Shown in pieces: positions 1 to 7,400 of a DNA stretch of 64,000 nucleotides. The stretch's first letter is position 1. Every line of letters begins with the position of its first letter. Where the stretch lies: assembly GCF_014205765.1 (NCBI RefSeq), contig NZ_JACIIZ010000015.1:124001-188000 (forward strand). Reading direction: 5' to 3'. The position numbers and the translations under genes were made by a program. This stretch comes from Nitrospirillum iridis (GTDB lineage: Bacteria > Pseudomonadota > Alphaproteobacteria > Azospirillales > Azospirillaceae). The notes under the pieces are model-generated. The model was not told the origin of the DNA. It did no database searches and worked only from the letters and a program-made list of their open reading frames with translations.

Positions 1-158
1 GATTTCCAGCTCTCTGCCTGGCAGCGCGCACGCTCATCGCCGATGGACTTTCCACAGAGACTTCTCCGCCAGGCCTGGCCGGTGGAATAGAGCCCTTGCG
101 AAGTACAGCTGGACAGTCCGATTGCCAAGATCAGTGCTGTTATTGGAAGGCGGCTCAT
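1..158 (-). CDS. small lipoprotein, 3' end outside window (partial)
   Basis: Read by hand on the minus strand from an ATG at 156-158. The 52 visible residues begin with a short Lys/Arg-poor hydrophobic signal and a lipobox-like LSSC followed by TSQGLYSTGQAW, with two further cysteines later. This pattern (lipobox, then Leu-Tyr-x-x-Gly-Gln-x-Trp and scattered Cys) resembles small conserved proteobacterial lipoproteins, but I cannot name a family with confidence. A GAGGTG ribosome-binding site lies 6 nt before the ATG, and the start is 16 nt after the stop of the XRE regulator, so it is very likely the third gene of the leftward DUF2975 operon. Predicted location is the inner or outer membrane, periplasmic face. 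The reading frame is open to the window edge, so total length is unknown. Confidence 0.7.
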   Translation of the reverse strand, partial: MSRLPITALILAIGLSSCTSQGLYSTGQAWRRSLCGKSIGDERARCQAESWK

Positions 159-174
159 TCAAAGCACCTCAAAT

Positions 175-414
175 TCAAGCTGTTTTGCTGGATTCCATAT
201 CCGCCGCTGTTTCCGTCTCGTACCTGAGAAGGTCTCCGGGCTGACAGTTAAGAAACTGGCAAATCCGTTCGAGGGTCTCAAAGCGCACACCTTTCACCTT
301 TCCCTGCTTGAGAAGGGACAGATTGGCTTCGGTGATTCCGACATATTCGGCGAGGTCTTTGGACTTGGCATTGCGTTCAGCGAGCATAACGCCCAAGCGC
401 ACCCGGATCGGCAT
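175..414 (-). CDS. XRE/Cro-CI family small HTH regulator (YozG-like)
   Basis: 79-aa protein that is almost only a helix-turn-helix: residues 15-60 (SKDLAEYVGITEANLSLLKQ followed by VRFETLERICQFLNCQPGDL) match the short YozG/Xre-like family that is normally encoded beside a DUF2975 membrane protein. Here it starts 11 nt after the stop of the DUF2975 gene, so the two are probably co-transcribed. The start at 414 is chosen because the longer upstream frame overlaps the DUF2975 gene and is non-conserved in appearance. In this family the small regulator and membrane partner are thought to work together; direct function is not established. The likely operator is the palindrome at 1052-1072 over the operon promoter, which would make it autoregulatory (inference). 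Confidence 0.85.
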   Translation of the reverse strand: MPIRVRLGVMLAERNAKSKDLAEYVGITEANLSLLKQGKVKGVRFETLERICQFLNCQPGDLLRYETETAADMESSKTA

Positions 415-425
415 GCAGGTATCCT

Positions 426-1007
426 TCAGACGAACTGCTTGTTTTCGTCGGCGATGTCCAAGGCCTCGGTCATCACCCAAGCGATGACCGCGACTGTCCC
501 TGCGAAAATCAGGGCAATGAGCGTATCGGAGCCGATACTCAACGCGACGGTCCTTACTTCCCCCGAGTTGTTGAAACTCAGAAAGAGGGAGAGCGCCGCG
601 CCGGTAAACGGCTTCAAGATGGCTGACGCGGCGACGGCGATTGAAAACGCCTTGAGCCGCCCGATCGGTTCGCTGGAGAAGATTTGACCAGCCGCGAAGG
701 CGTCGAAGCAGCGACGGGCGTTCAGGAGCCCGTAGATCAGCGCCCCAAGCGGAACCATGGAAATTCCAAACGCCAGGGCCCGAGCGGAAAAATCGAGCTC
801 CATCACAGGAGCGATCTGAATCCCTGCCTGGCCGAACAACGTGTGTGTCGGCGTCATGGCCCAATAGAAAAGCATTGCCGCCGCGAGCAGGCCGGATGTG
901 ACGAGGCAGCCCGCCCCCATCAGCCTGCTGAAACGTCGAATGCGGCCCATACGCCTTTCCCGATCCTGCTCGACGGTCAAGTCGATCCCTATTGGCGATT
1001 GAACCAT
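426..1007 (-). CDS. DUF2975 family membrane protein
   Basis: 193-aa protein with four predicted membrane segments (about residues 25-50, 70-95, 115-140 and 155-180), no signal peptide and no catalytic motif visible. Length, topology and the adjacent small YozG-like HTH gene fit the DUF2975 family. The ATG at 1007 (protein begins MVQSPIGIDL) gives the usual family length; the longer frame from 1115 would run through the promoter and palindrome. A TTGTCA/TATGGT promoter with 17-bp spacing lies just upstream. The cellular role of DUF2975 proteins is unknown; a membrane sensor or anchor for the HTH partner is a reasonable inference. Base composition of this operon is a little less GC-rich than the rest of the window. 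Confidence 0.8.
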   Translation of the reverse strand: MVQSPIGIDLTVEQDRERRMGRIRRFSRLMGAGCLVTSGLLAAAMLFYWAMTPTHTLFGQAGIQIAPVMELDFSARALAFGISMVPLGALIYGLLNARRCFDAFAAGQIFSSEPIGRLKAFSIAVAASAILKPFTGAALSLFLSFNNSGEVRTVALSIGSDTLIALIFAGTVAVIAWVMTEALDIADENKQFV

Positions 1008-1038
1008 GGCTGGGCTGCTCCTCTTCCGGCGACAACAA

Positions 1039-1072
1039 ACCATAGCGCGGTAATTATTGTTTGACAATAATT
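1039..1072 (-). promoter_or_regulatory. promoter with overlapping palindromic operator for DUF2975-HTH operon
   Basis: On the minus strand TTGTCA (1062-1067) and TATGGT (1039-1044) are separated by exactly 17 bp, a good sigma70-type promoter 32 nt before the DUF2975 start. A perfect inverted repeat, AATTATTGT (1052-1060) and ACAATAATT (1064-1072) around a 3-bp centre, covers the -35 box and part of the spacer. A dimeric HTH regulator bound here would block polymerase. The small XRE protein of this operon is the obvious candidate (inference). Confidence 0.6.
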
Positions 1073-1115
1073 TATTGCCGTATTTCAGATTGGCGACCCA
1101 TACAGGAGTTCGCAC

Positions 1116-1496
1116 ATGTCTCGTCGCATGGCCCGACTGGCCACCACCCTCGTCACCTTCGCCTCCTTCCTTTCAGTCGCATCCCCGTCAATGGCCACGC
1201 CAACAACCTCCCGTGGGCTGATTTCGGTCGCCCAGGTCATGCAGATGCTGGAGAAGGCCCCGACCGACGATACGGCGCGGCAGGTTCTCACCGCCTACCT
1301 CGCGGGCGTTGGCGAAGCCGCCAGCGTGGTTGCCGGCATGGGCGGCGCGACCTGCAGGACATTGTTGAGCTTGAGCGCAGCCAATGTCCGTCAGACGCTC
1401 ACGGCCGCCGCGGCGGGTCAAGACGCGGCGGAAACTCCGGCAACGCCCCTGATCGTCCGGGACATGCTCGATCGTTCCGGATGCCAGCGCCACTGA
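1116..1496 (+). CDS. small secreted protein, weak Rap1a/Tai-like pattern
   Basis: 126-aa protein with a clear Sec signal peptide (about residues 1-27, ending SPSMA). The mature part has two cysteines (in ATCRTLL and near the C terminus in RSGC) that could form one disulfide. The pattern Tyr-Leu-x-Gly-Val, then Cys, then an Ile-Val-x-x-Met-Leu-x-x-x-Gly-Cys ending is reminiscent of the Rap1a/Tai periplasmic immunity fold, but the N-terminal Cys of that family is missing, so I treat it as hypothetical. AGGAG lies 8 nt before the ATG. It is divergent from the DUF2975 operon and shares its intergenic region. No T6SS effector gene is visible next to it. Confidence 0.6.
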   Translation: MSRRMARLATTLVTFASFLSVASPSMATPTTSRGLISVAQVMQMLEKAPTDDTARQVLTAYLAGVGEAASVVAGMGGATCRTLLSLSAANVRQTLTAAAAGQDAAETPATPLIVRDMLDRSGCQRH

Positions 1497-1694
1497 GTCC
1501 CTCCGTCGATCTGTCCCCGCGTTCCGACCACCGCCCCAGCGAGGCCACGCCCGTCGGGGGCATCCACTCCCCCTTGAGATATTTCAAGGTGTTGCATTTG
1601 AGGATGACCCGGGATGCGGCATAGTGATGGGCTGCGGCGCCGGGGATAGGCAGATTTCCCGGGCGCCGACCATAAGTAAGGCGGGAGGAACCGG

Positions 1695-2933
1695 ATGAGC
1701 GGAACTCTGAAGCGGCGGACGGCGGCGGTCTTGGGGGCCCTCCTGGCCGCCGCGGCTTTCAGCCTGACGGCGCCGGGCACGGTGCGCGCGGCGGAGGAAA
1801 AGCCGGTACGCATCGGCATCCTGAATGATCAGTCCGGAATCTATGCCGATTTCGGCGGCCGGGGCTCGGTGGTGGCGGCCCAGATGGCCATCGAGGATTT
1901 CGGCGGCAGTGTGCTGGGGCGCAAGATCGTGCTGCTCAGCGCCGATCACCAGAACAAGCCGGACACCGGCGTGGCCATCGCCCGCCAATGGTTCGACGCC
2001 GACGCGGTGGACATGATCGGCGAACTCACCACCTCGTCCGTGGCGTTGGCGGTGCAGGACCTGGCCCGGCAGCGGGGCAAGATCGATATCGTGGTGGGGG
2101 CCGCCACGTCCAGGCTGACCAACGATTCCTGTTCCCCCACCGGCTTCCACTGGGCTTACGACACCCATGCCCTGGCGCGGGTCACCGGCGGGGCGTTGGT
2201 GGACTCCGGCGGCAAGTCCTGGTTCTTCATCACCGCCGACTACGCCTTCGGCCACCAGTTGGAAAAGGACACATCGGATTTCATCAGGGCGGCGGGGGGC
2301 AGCGTGGAAGGGTCGGTCAACGCGCCCTTCAACAACCGCGACTTCTCCCCCTTCCTGGTGCAGGCACAAGGCTCCAAGGCCCAGGTAATCGGCTTGGCCA
2401 ACGCCGGCGCCGACACCACCACCGCCATCAAGCAGGCGGCGCAGCTTGGCATCGCCAAGGGCGGGCAGAAGCTGGTCGGCCTGTTGTTCACCCTCAGCGA
2501 CGTGCACGCCCTGGGCCTGAAGACGGCACAGGGCCTGGTGCTGACCGAGGCCTTCTACTGGGATCGCGACGACGCCAGCCGCCAGTGGTCTCAGCGCTAT
2601 TTCGACAAGACGAAGCGCATGCCGAACATGATCCAGGCCGGAACCTATTCCGCCGTGCTGCATTACCTGAAGGCGGTGAAGGCGGCCGGCACCACCGAGT
2701 CAAAGGCGGTGGCGGCCAAGATGCGGGAATTGCCGGTCGATGACATGTTCGCCAAGGGCAAGGTGCGGGAAGACGGCACCATGGTGCACGACATGTACCT
2801 GTTCGAGGTGAAGAAGCCGGAGGAGAGCAAGAAGCCCTGGGACTATTACAAGCTGCTGCGCACCATTCCGGGGGAGGACGCTTTCCAGGCCCAGGACAAG
2901 GGCGCCTGTCCGCTGGTCAAGAAGGCGTCCTGA
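1695..2933 (+). CDS. ABC transporter substrate-binding protein, branched-chain amino acid type
   Basis: 412-aa periplasmic binding protein of the Peripla_BP_6/LivJ-LivK class. It has an N-terminal Sec signal peptide (about residues 1-33, ending VRAAEE), then the family opening KPVRIGILNDQSGIYADFGG and the conserved features GAATS and FFITADYAFGHQLE. Such proteins capture branched-chain amino acids, amides or aromatic acids for an ABC permease; the ligand cannot be told from the sequence. A GGGAGGA ribosome-binding site precedes the ATG. No liv-type permease or ATPase genes flank it, so it is an orphan binding protein, common in alphaproteobacteria. The next gene, kup, is 128 bp downstream and probably separately controlled. 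Confidence 0.92.
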   Translation: MSGTLKRRTAAVLGALLAAAAFSLTAPGTVRAAEEKPVRIGILNDQSGIYADFGGRGSVVAAQMAIEDFGGSVLGRKIVLLSADHQNKPDTGVAIARQWFDADAVDMIGELTTSSVALAVQDLARQRGKIDIVVGAATSRLTNDSCSPTGFHWAYDTHALARVTGGALVDSGGKSWFFITADYAFGHQLEKDTSDFIRAAGGSVEGSVNAPFNNRDFSPFLVQAQGSKAQVIGLANAGADTTTAIKQAAQLGIAKGGQKLVGLLFTLSDVHALGLKTAQGLVLTEAFYWDRDDASRQWSQRYFDKTKRMPNMIQAGTYSAVLHYLKAVKAAGTTESKAVAAKMRELPVDDMFAKGKVREDGTMVHDMYLFEVKKPEESKKPWDYYKLLRTIPGEDAFQAQDKGACPLVKKAS

Positions 2934-3061
2934 TCCGGCGTCTAGGGCCTCAAGCCCCATTCGTCGCATTGCCGCCCTGTCCGCCCTGGCGGTGGAAGGC
3001 CGCTTGGGGTGGACTAATCTAGGGTCGGTGACTTGACGCGCAGGGGGCGGGGGCCGGACGA

Positions 3062-4990
3062 ATGACGCAAGCGGAACAGTTGGTGAAGGCGGAGGATGGC
3101 GCCGCCGACACGCACCATGGCCATGTGCACGGCAGTACCAAGGCGCTGGTCGTGGGCGCCCTGGGCGTGGTGTTCGGCGACATCGGCACGTCGCCGCTCT
3201 ATGCCATGCAGACGGCCTTGGGCGCCGTCACCCACCACGGACGCCTGCCCAGCGAGGGCGACGTGCTGGGGGTGGTCAGCCTGATCATCTGGGCGCTGAT
3301 CCTGATCGTGGCGGTGAAGTACGTGGCCCTGGTGCTGCGCGCCGATAACGAGGGGGAGGGGGGCATCCTCTCCCTCCTGTCCCTAGTACATCCGCCCAAT
3401 CCCAAGGAAATGGTGCCCATGGTAGTGTTCCTGGGCATCTGCGGCGCCGCCCTCCTGTTCGGTGACGGCGCCATCACGCCCGCCATTTCCGTCCTGTCGG
3501 CCATGGAGGGCCTGGGCGTGGTCGACAGCCATCTGACCACCTTCGTCCTGCCGCTGACGGTGGTGGTGCTGGTAGGGCTGTTCGCCATCCAGCATCGGGG
3601 CACCGGCGCCATCGGCCGCCTGTTCGGGCCCATCATGGCCCTGTGGTTCGCGGTGTTGGCCGGCTTCGGCCTCTATCACTTGGCGCAGCGGCCCGACATC
3701 CTGATGGCCTTCAACCCGCTGTCGGCCGAACACCTGCTGGTCCATGCGCCCGGCGTGGCCTTCGCCGTTTTCGGCGCCGTCTTCCTGGCGCTGACAGGGG
3801 CGGAGGCGCTGTACGCCGACATGGGGCATTTCGGCGCGGGCCCCATCCGCCGCGCCTGGTTCATCATCGTCTTCCCGGCCCTGCTGCTGAACTACCTGGG
3901 CCAGGGCGCCCTGCTGCTGGACAAGCCCGAGGCGGTGGACAATCCCTTCTACCGCCTGGCGCCGGACTGGGCCATGGTGCCGCTGGTCATCCTGGCCACG
4001 CTGGCCACCGTCATCGCCAGCCAGGCGCTGATCTCCGGCGTCTTCTCGATGACCCGCCAGGCCATCACCCTGCGCCTGCTGCCGCGCATGTCCATCGTTC
4101 CGACATCGCGCAAGTCCTACGGCCAGATCTATGTCGGCGTGGTCAACTGGCTGCTGATGACCATGACGTTGGTGATCGTGCTGGGTTTCCGCCATTCCGA
4201 GGCACTGGCCGCCGCCTACGGCATCGCCGTGTCGGCCACCATGCTGATCACCACCGTGCTGCTGCGCCGGGTGATGCGCGATTTGTGGAACTGGCCCGCC
4301 CTGCCCACCAACTTGATGATGGGTCTGTTCGCCGCCGTGGACCTGGCCTTCCTGGTGGCCAACAGCACCAAGTTGCTGGAGGGCGGCTGGCTGCCGCTGG
4401 CCATCGGCGGCTTCATCGCTTTCCTCATGGTGGCCTGGCGCAAGGGGTCCGCCATCGTGCAGGTCATGCTCAGCGAGGGCGGCGTGTCCTTCGCCGATTT
4501 CATGCGGCGGGTGGATGAGACGGTGGTCCACCGCCTCCCGGGCACGGCGGTGTTCGTGACCCGCACGGCCGACCGGGTGTCGCCCATGCTGGTCCACCAT
4601 GTGACCCATAACCGGGTGCTGCACGAACACGTCATCCTGCTGACCCTGGTGCCGACCAAGCGGCCCCGGGTGCCGGCGGGCGAGCGGCTGTCGGTGGAGC
4701 AGGTGGGCAACGGCTTTTGGCGGGTGACGGTGCGCATCGGCTTCATGCAGCGGCCGGACGTGCCCACGGTGATGCGCGGCCTGGCCCGTTTGGGCCTGGC
4801 CTTCTGCCGGGAGGAGGTCACCTACTACATTTCCCACGAGCGTTTGGTGCGGCGGGAACGGGGCTCCGCCCTGTCGGGTCCGATATGGACGGCCTATCAC
4901 CTGATGCAGCGGCTGGGCCTGCGCGCATCGGATTATTTTCATCTGCCGCCGGAGCAGGTGATGGAGGTGGGCTTCCGGCTGGAGGTGTAG
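3062..4990 (+). CDS. kup: Kup low-affinity potassium uptake transporter
   Basis: 642-aa inner-membrane K+ transporter of the KUP/HAK/KT family. The family hallmark GVVFGDIGTSPLYAMQ is at about residues 35-50, followed by about 12 hydrophobic segments to residue 450 (including LFGDGAITPAISVLSAMEGL) and a soluble C-terminal domain of about 190 residues, all typical in order and length. It carries out proton-coupled K+ uptake. The start at 3062 follows a G-rich stretch rather than a clean Shine-Dalgarno; the hydrophilic His-rich N-terminus (THHGHVHG) is a common variation. It stands alone, with the Zur-box region beginning 27 nt after its stop. Confidence 0.97.
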   Translation: MTQAEQLVKAEDGAADTHHGHVHGSTKALVVGALGVVFGDIGTSPLYAMQTALGAVTHHGRLPSEGDVLGVVSLIIWALILIVAVKYVALVLRADNEGEGGILSLLSLVHPPNPKEMVPMVVFLGICGAALLFGDGAITPAISVLSAMEGLGVVDSHLTTFVLPLTVVVLVGLFAIQHRGTGAIGRLFGPIMALWFAVLAGFGLYHLAQRPDILMAFNPLSAEHLLVHAPGVAFAVFGAVFLALTGAEALYADMGHFGAGPIRRAWFIIVFPALLLNYLGQGALLLDKPEAVDNPFYRLAPDWAMVPLVILATLATVIASQALISGVFSMTRQAITLRLLPRMSIVPTSRKSYGQIYVGVVNWLLMTMTLVIVLGFRHSEALAAAYGIAVSATMLITTVLLRRVMRDLWNWPALPTNLMMGLFAAVDLAFLVANSTKLLEGGWLPLAIGGFIAFLMVAWRKGSAIVQVMLSEGGVSFADFMRRVDETVVHRLPGTAVFVTRTADRVSPMLVHHVTHNRVLHEHVILLTLVPTKRPRVPAGERLSVEQVGNGFWRVTVRIGFMQRPDVPTVMRGLARLGLAFCREEVTYYISHERLVRRERGSALSGPIWTAYHLMQRLGLRASDYFHLPPEQVMEVGFRLEV

Positions 4991-5017
4991 GGTCGGTCGG
5001 GCCACCATTCTTTGCTT

Positions 5018-5040
5018 GTAATGTTATGTTATAACGTTAC
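5018..5040 (+). promoter_or_regulatory. Zur box (zinc-uptake regulator operator)
   Basis: A 23-bp palindrome with 10-bp arms, GTAATGTTAT (5018-5027) and ATAACGTTAC (5031-5040), with a single T/C arm mismatch. It matches the general proteobacterial Zur operator form (AATGTTATA-N-TATAACATT). It lies 38 bp before the start of an 87-aa ORF followed by a DUF1826 gene, a family often reported in Zur regulons with COG0523 metallochaperones. A possible -10 box, TATAAC (5030-5035), is inside it, consistent with repression when zinc is sufficient. Confidence 0.8.
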
Positions 5041-5077
5041 AGTTCCGGGCCCCTTCCCTGGCACGGAGCTTGTCCCG

Positions 5078-5341
5078 ATGATCACCCCCACCGCCGCCCT
5101 TGGTCTGGCCCCCGGCGTGGTGCCGCCCCGCTTCACCGAAGCCATGGCCATCTTCCAGGGCGCTGTGGCCCTGTGCGAGGCGGCGGGCATTCCCGCCCAC
5201 AGCGCGCTGGCGGCCGCACTGGTCGACCTGCTGCCCCGGCTGATCACCGCCTATGGCGCCGATGGCGTGGCCGATGTCCTGGCGACGCTGGCCGCCCAGG
5301 TCGCTGGCGATGTCGTGGGCCAGGGGCCCACCCGGCAATGA
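5078..5341 (+). CDS. 87-aa hypothetical protein in Zur-controlled operon
   Basis: Small Ala-rich, probably all-helical protein (MITPTAALGLAPGVVPPRFT at the start) with no signal peptide, one Cys and one or two His, so it is not an obvious zinc-binding protein. GGAG (5065-5068) sits 9 nt before the ATG at 5078; the longer frame from a TTG at 5012 would begin inside the Zur box and is rejected. Its stop overlaps the next start (ATGA at 5338-5341), so translation is coupled to the DUF1826 gene. I do not recognise a family. Being first in a Zur-box operon, it is likely expressed under zinc limitation. Confidence 0.7.
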   Translation: MITPTAALGLAPGVVPPRFTEAMAIFQGAVALCEAAGIPAHSALAAALVDLLPRLITAYGADGVADVLATLAAQVAGDVVGQGPTRQ

Positions 5342-6024
5342 GATTGGCCAGCAGCGTGGCGACCGTTTCCGCCGGCGGGGGCATTGTCGACGACGTCGCG
5401 CCGGCTGTCCTGTCTCGGGTGGCGGATCCGGCCGTGGGCCTGGCCCTGTGGCGACGGGCCGGCCACCCCTGCGCGGAATTGGGCCCGTGGCTGGATGCCC
5501 TGGCGCCCGACCGCCTGCCCCACGGCCGCTTCCTGGCCCGTCTGCCCGATGTCGCCGCGGCCCTGGCGCCGGTGCTGGAGGGCATGGACGCGCCATCGGC
5601 GCTGGCCGCCGCCGTGGCCACCGACGTTGTGGATCTGAGCCATCGCTTCCTGGAGATCGCGGGCGGCGATTGGGTGGATGTGCGGCTGGAGACCGTGACC
5701 AACGACGCCTGTTGGAAATTCCACCGCGATCATGTGCCGCTGCGGTTGATCACCACCTATCGGGGCCCCGGGACCCAGGTGGTGGCGCCCATCGATGCCG
5801 ACCGGGCGCTGGCGGAGCAGCGGCGCTATCGCGGGCCGCTGTTCCAGATGCCGCGCTACGCCGTGGCCCTGTTCAAGGGCCATGGGGCGGGGGGACAGGT
5901 CCGCGTGGGCTCGCCGGATGAGGGTGTGGTCCACCGCTCGCCCCCCATCGCCGGCACCGGCCAGGCACGGCTGGTCCTGTGCCTGAACCTGCCATCGGCC
6001 GCCTCACCGGAGGCGTGGTCCTGA
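5338..6024 (+). CDS. DUF1826 domain protein, probable zinc-starvation protein
   Basis: 228-aa cytoplasmic protein. The core includes DVRLETVTNDACWKFHRDH followed by a segment with LRLITTYRGPGTQ and a C-terminal VHRSPPI; these His/Cys-containing stretches are characteristic of DUF1826. The family is found beside COG0523 GTPases and Zur sites in several proteobacteria and is thought to act in the response to low zinc, with no proven biochemistry. The ATG at 5338 overlaps the upstream stop (ATGA). Cys and His in NDACWKFHRDH are candidate metal ligands (inference). No COG0523 GTPase is in this window. Confidence 0.82.
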   Translation: MRLASSVATVSAGGGIVDDVAPAVLSRVADPAVGLALWRRAGHPCAELGPWLDALAPDRLPHGRFLARLPDVAAALAPVLEGMDAPSALAAAVATDVVDLSHRFLEIAGGDWVDVRLETVTNDACWKFHRDHVPLRLITTYRGPGTQVVAPIDADRALAEQRRYRGPLFQMPRYAVALFKGHGAGGQVRVGSPDEGVVHRSPPIAGTGQARLVLCLNLPSAASPEAWS

Positions 6025-6082
6025 GGCCCTTGCCCGGTATGCCCGATGGCTGGCTCCCTTCCGGATGGCGGCCGGCCCCGCT

Positions 6083-7378
6083 TCATGCCCGGAACAGGGC
6101 CGGATCGCCGCCGGGGTGGAAGCCGGGGAACACGCCATCGACCTGGGCCACGCCCATGCGGTGCTTCAGCACGGTGGTCAGCACGTCTCGATAGTCGGTG
6201 GTCACGGCCAGGTCCACGCGCTCGTCCAGGTTCTGCGGCTGCAAGCCCGGCCAGCGGCCCAGCAGGCGTCCACCCGCCACCCCGCCGCCCAGCACCATCA
6301 TCATCGATCCATGGCCGTGGTCGGTGCCGCCGCTGCGGTTGGCGCGCAGGCGGCGGCCGAACTCGCTGATGGTCACCAGGGTGATGCGGTCGTGATAGGC
6401 CGACAGGTCGTTCCAGAAGGTGGCCAGCGAACCCGACATCTGGTGGATCAGACCCTTGATGCGGCCGGCCTGGCCCTCATGTGTGTCCCAGCCGCCCATG
6501 TCGACACAGGCCACCTTCAGGCCGGACTCCATGCGGATCAGGCGGGCCACCGTTTCCAGCGACCGGCCGATGTCGCCCTCGAACGTGCCGCCATGCTCCG
6601 GCTGATAGGCCAGGACCTTGCCATCGGGGCCCTTGGGCAGGGCGCCGTTCAGGCGCAGGGCCGCGTCCAGGGCGACCCGGCCGCCGCGCGCGACGTTGGG
6701 GTTAAAGGATGCCGATTGCGCGCCCGCCGGGTACAGCCGCTCCAGCACCGCCTGGGTGCTGGGCCCGCCCGGCAGGCCGAAACCGCCGCGCAGGTCGGGG
6801 ATGGATAGGGCCTCGGGGAAGCCCTGCAACAGCTTGGGCACCCCCCCGGCCGTGCTGACGGCCACCAACTCCCCGTTCCCGCCCATTTGGCGCAGCAGGC
6901 GGGCCACCCAGCCGCCTTCCGTCCCAAGGGCCCCGTTGCCCCTGGGCTCCTCCGCCAGGCCGCGTTCCATCAGCTCCTGCGCCTCGAAATGGCTGCGGGT
7001 GGCGTTGGATAGGCCGGCGGCGTGGATCATGGCCAGGTCCCCCTGGCGGTACAGCTCGTGCAGCGCGGCGGCGTCGGGGTGCAGCCGGAAGTCCACGCCA
7101 TGGGCCAGGTCGCTGTCCAGCGCGATACCGGCCTTGTCGCCGCCGTCCAGCAGGCGCAAGTCCGCTGGCCGGGCGTCGATGTAGACGGCGTCGTTGGCCG
7201 GGCCCACGAAGTTCAGCACATCCATGCCGCCCCGGAAGAACAGCACGATCAGGATTTTGCCGTTGTTGTCGGCGGCCCGGCCGGGGGTGGCGAACGCCAG
7301 TTGGCCCAGGCCGGGCACGGCGGTCAGCGCGCCGGCGGCGGCCAGGGTTTTCAGGATTTCGCGTCGATTGAACGCCAT
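6083..7378 (-). CDS. DUF1501 family Tat-exported protein
   Basis: 431-aa protein with an N-terminal twin-arginine signal (FNRREILKTLAAAGAL, cleavage after about residue 35). The mature domain carries DUF1501 features: ILIVLFFRGGMDVLNFV near the start and a later DMGGWDTHEGQ and SEFGRR with TDHGHG, like alkaline-phosphatase-superfamily metal ligands. These proteins are exported folded; function is unknown, but they are nearly always encoded with a DUF1800 protein, as here (22-nt gap). AAGGAG is 9 nt before the ATG. It is the second gene of a leftward two-gene operon. Confidence 0.92.
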   Translation of the reverse strand: MAFNRREILKTLAAAGALTAVPGLGQLAFATPGRAADNNGKILIVLFFRGGMDVLNFVGPANDAVYIDARPADLRLLDGGDKAGIALDSDLAHGVDFRLHPDAAALHELYRQGDLAMIHAAGLSNATRSHFEAQELMERGLAEEPRGNGALGTEGGWVARLLRQMGGNGELVAVSTAGGVPKLLQGFPEALSIPDLRGGFGLPGGPSTQAVLERLYPAGAQSASFNPNVARGGRVALDAALRLNGALPKGPDGKVLAYQPEHGGTFEGDIGRSLETVARLIRMESGLKVACVDMGGWDTHEGQAGRIKGLIHQMSGSLATFWNDLSAYHDRITLVTISEFGRRLRANRSGGTDHGHGSMMMVLGGGVAGGRLLGRWPGLQPQNLDERVDLAVTTDYRDVLTTVLKHRMGVAQVDGVFPGFHPGGDPALFRA

Positions 7379-7400
7379 GATGGGGGCTCCTTCTCAGGCG

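Noticed and set aside
3383-5008. 541-residue minus-strand frame opposite kup
   Set aside because: His/Gln-rich antisense shadow; kup is unmistakable on the plus strand.
5012-5341. Longer 109-residue start for the small Zur-operon protein
   Set aside because: Its TTG start would be at the edge of the Zur box and has no ribosome-binding site; GGAG supports 5078.
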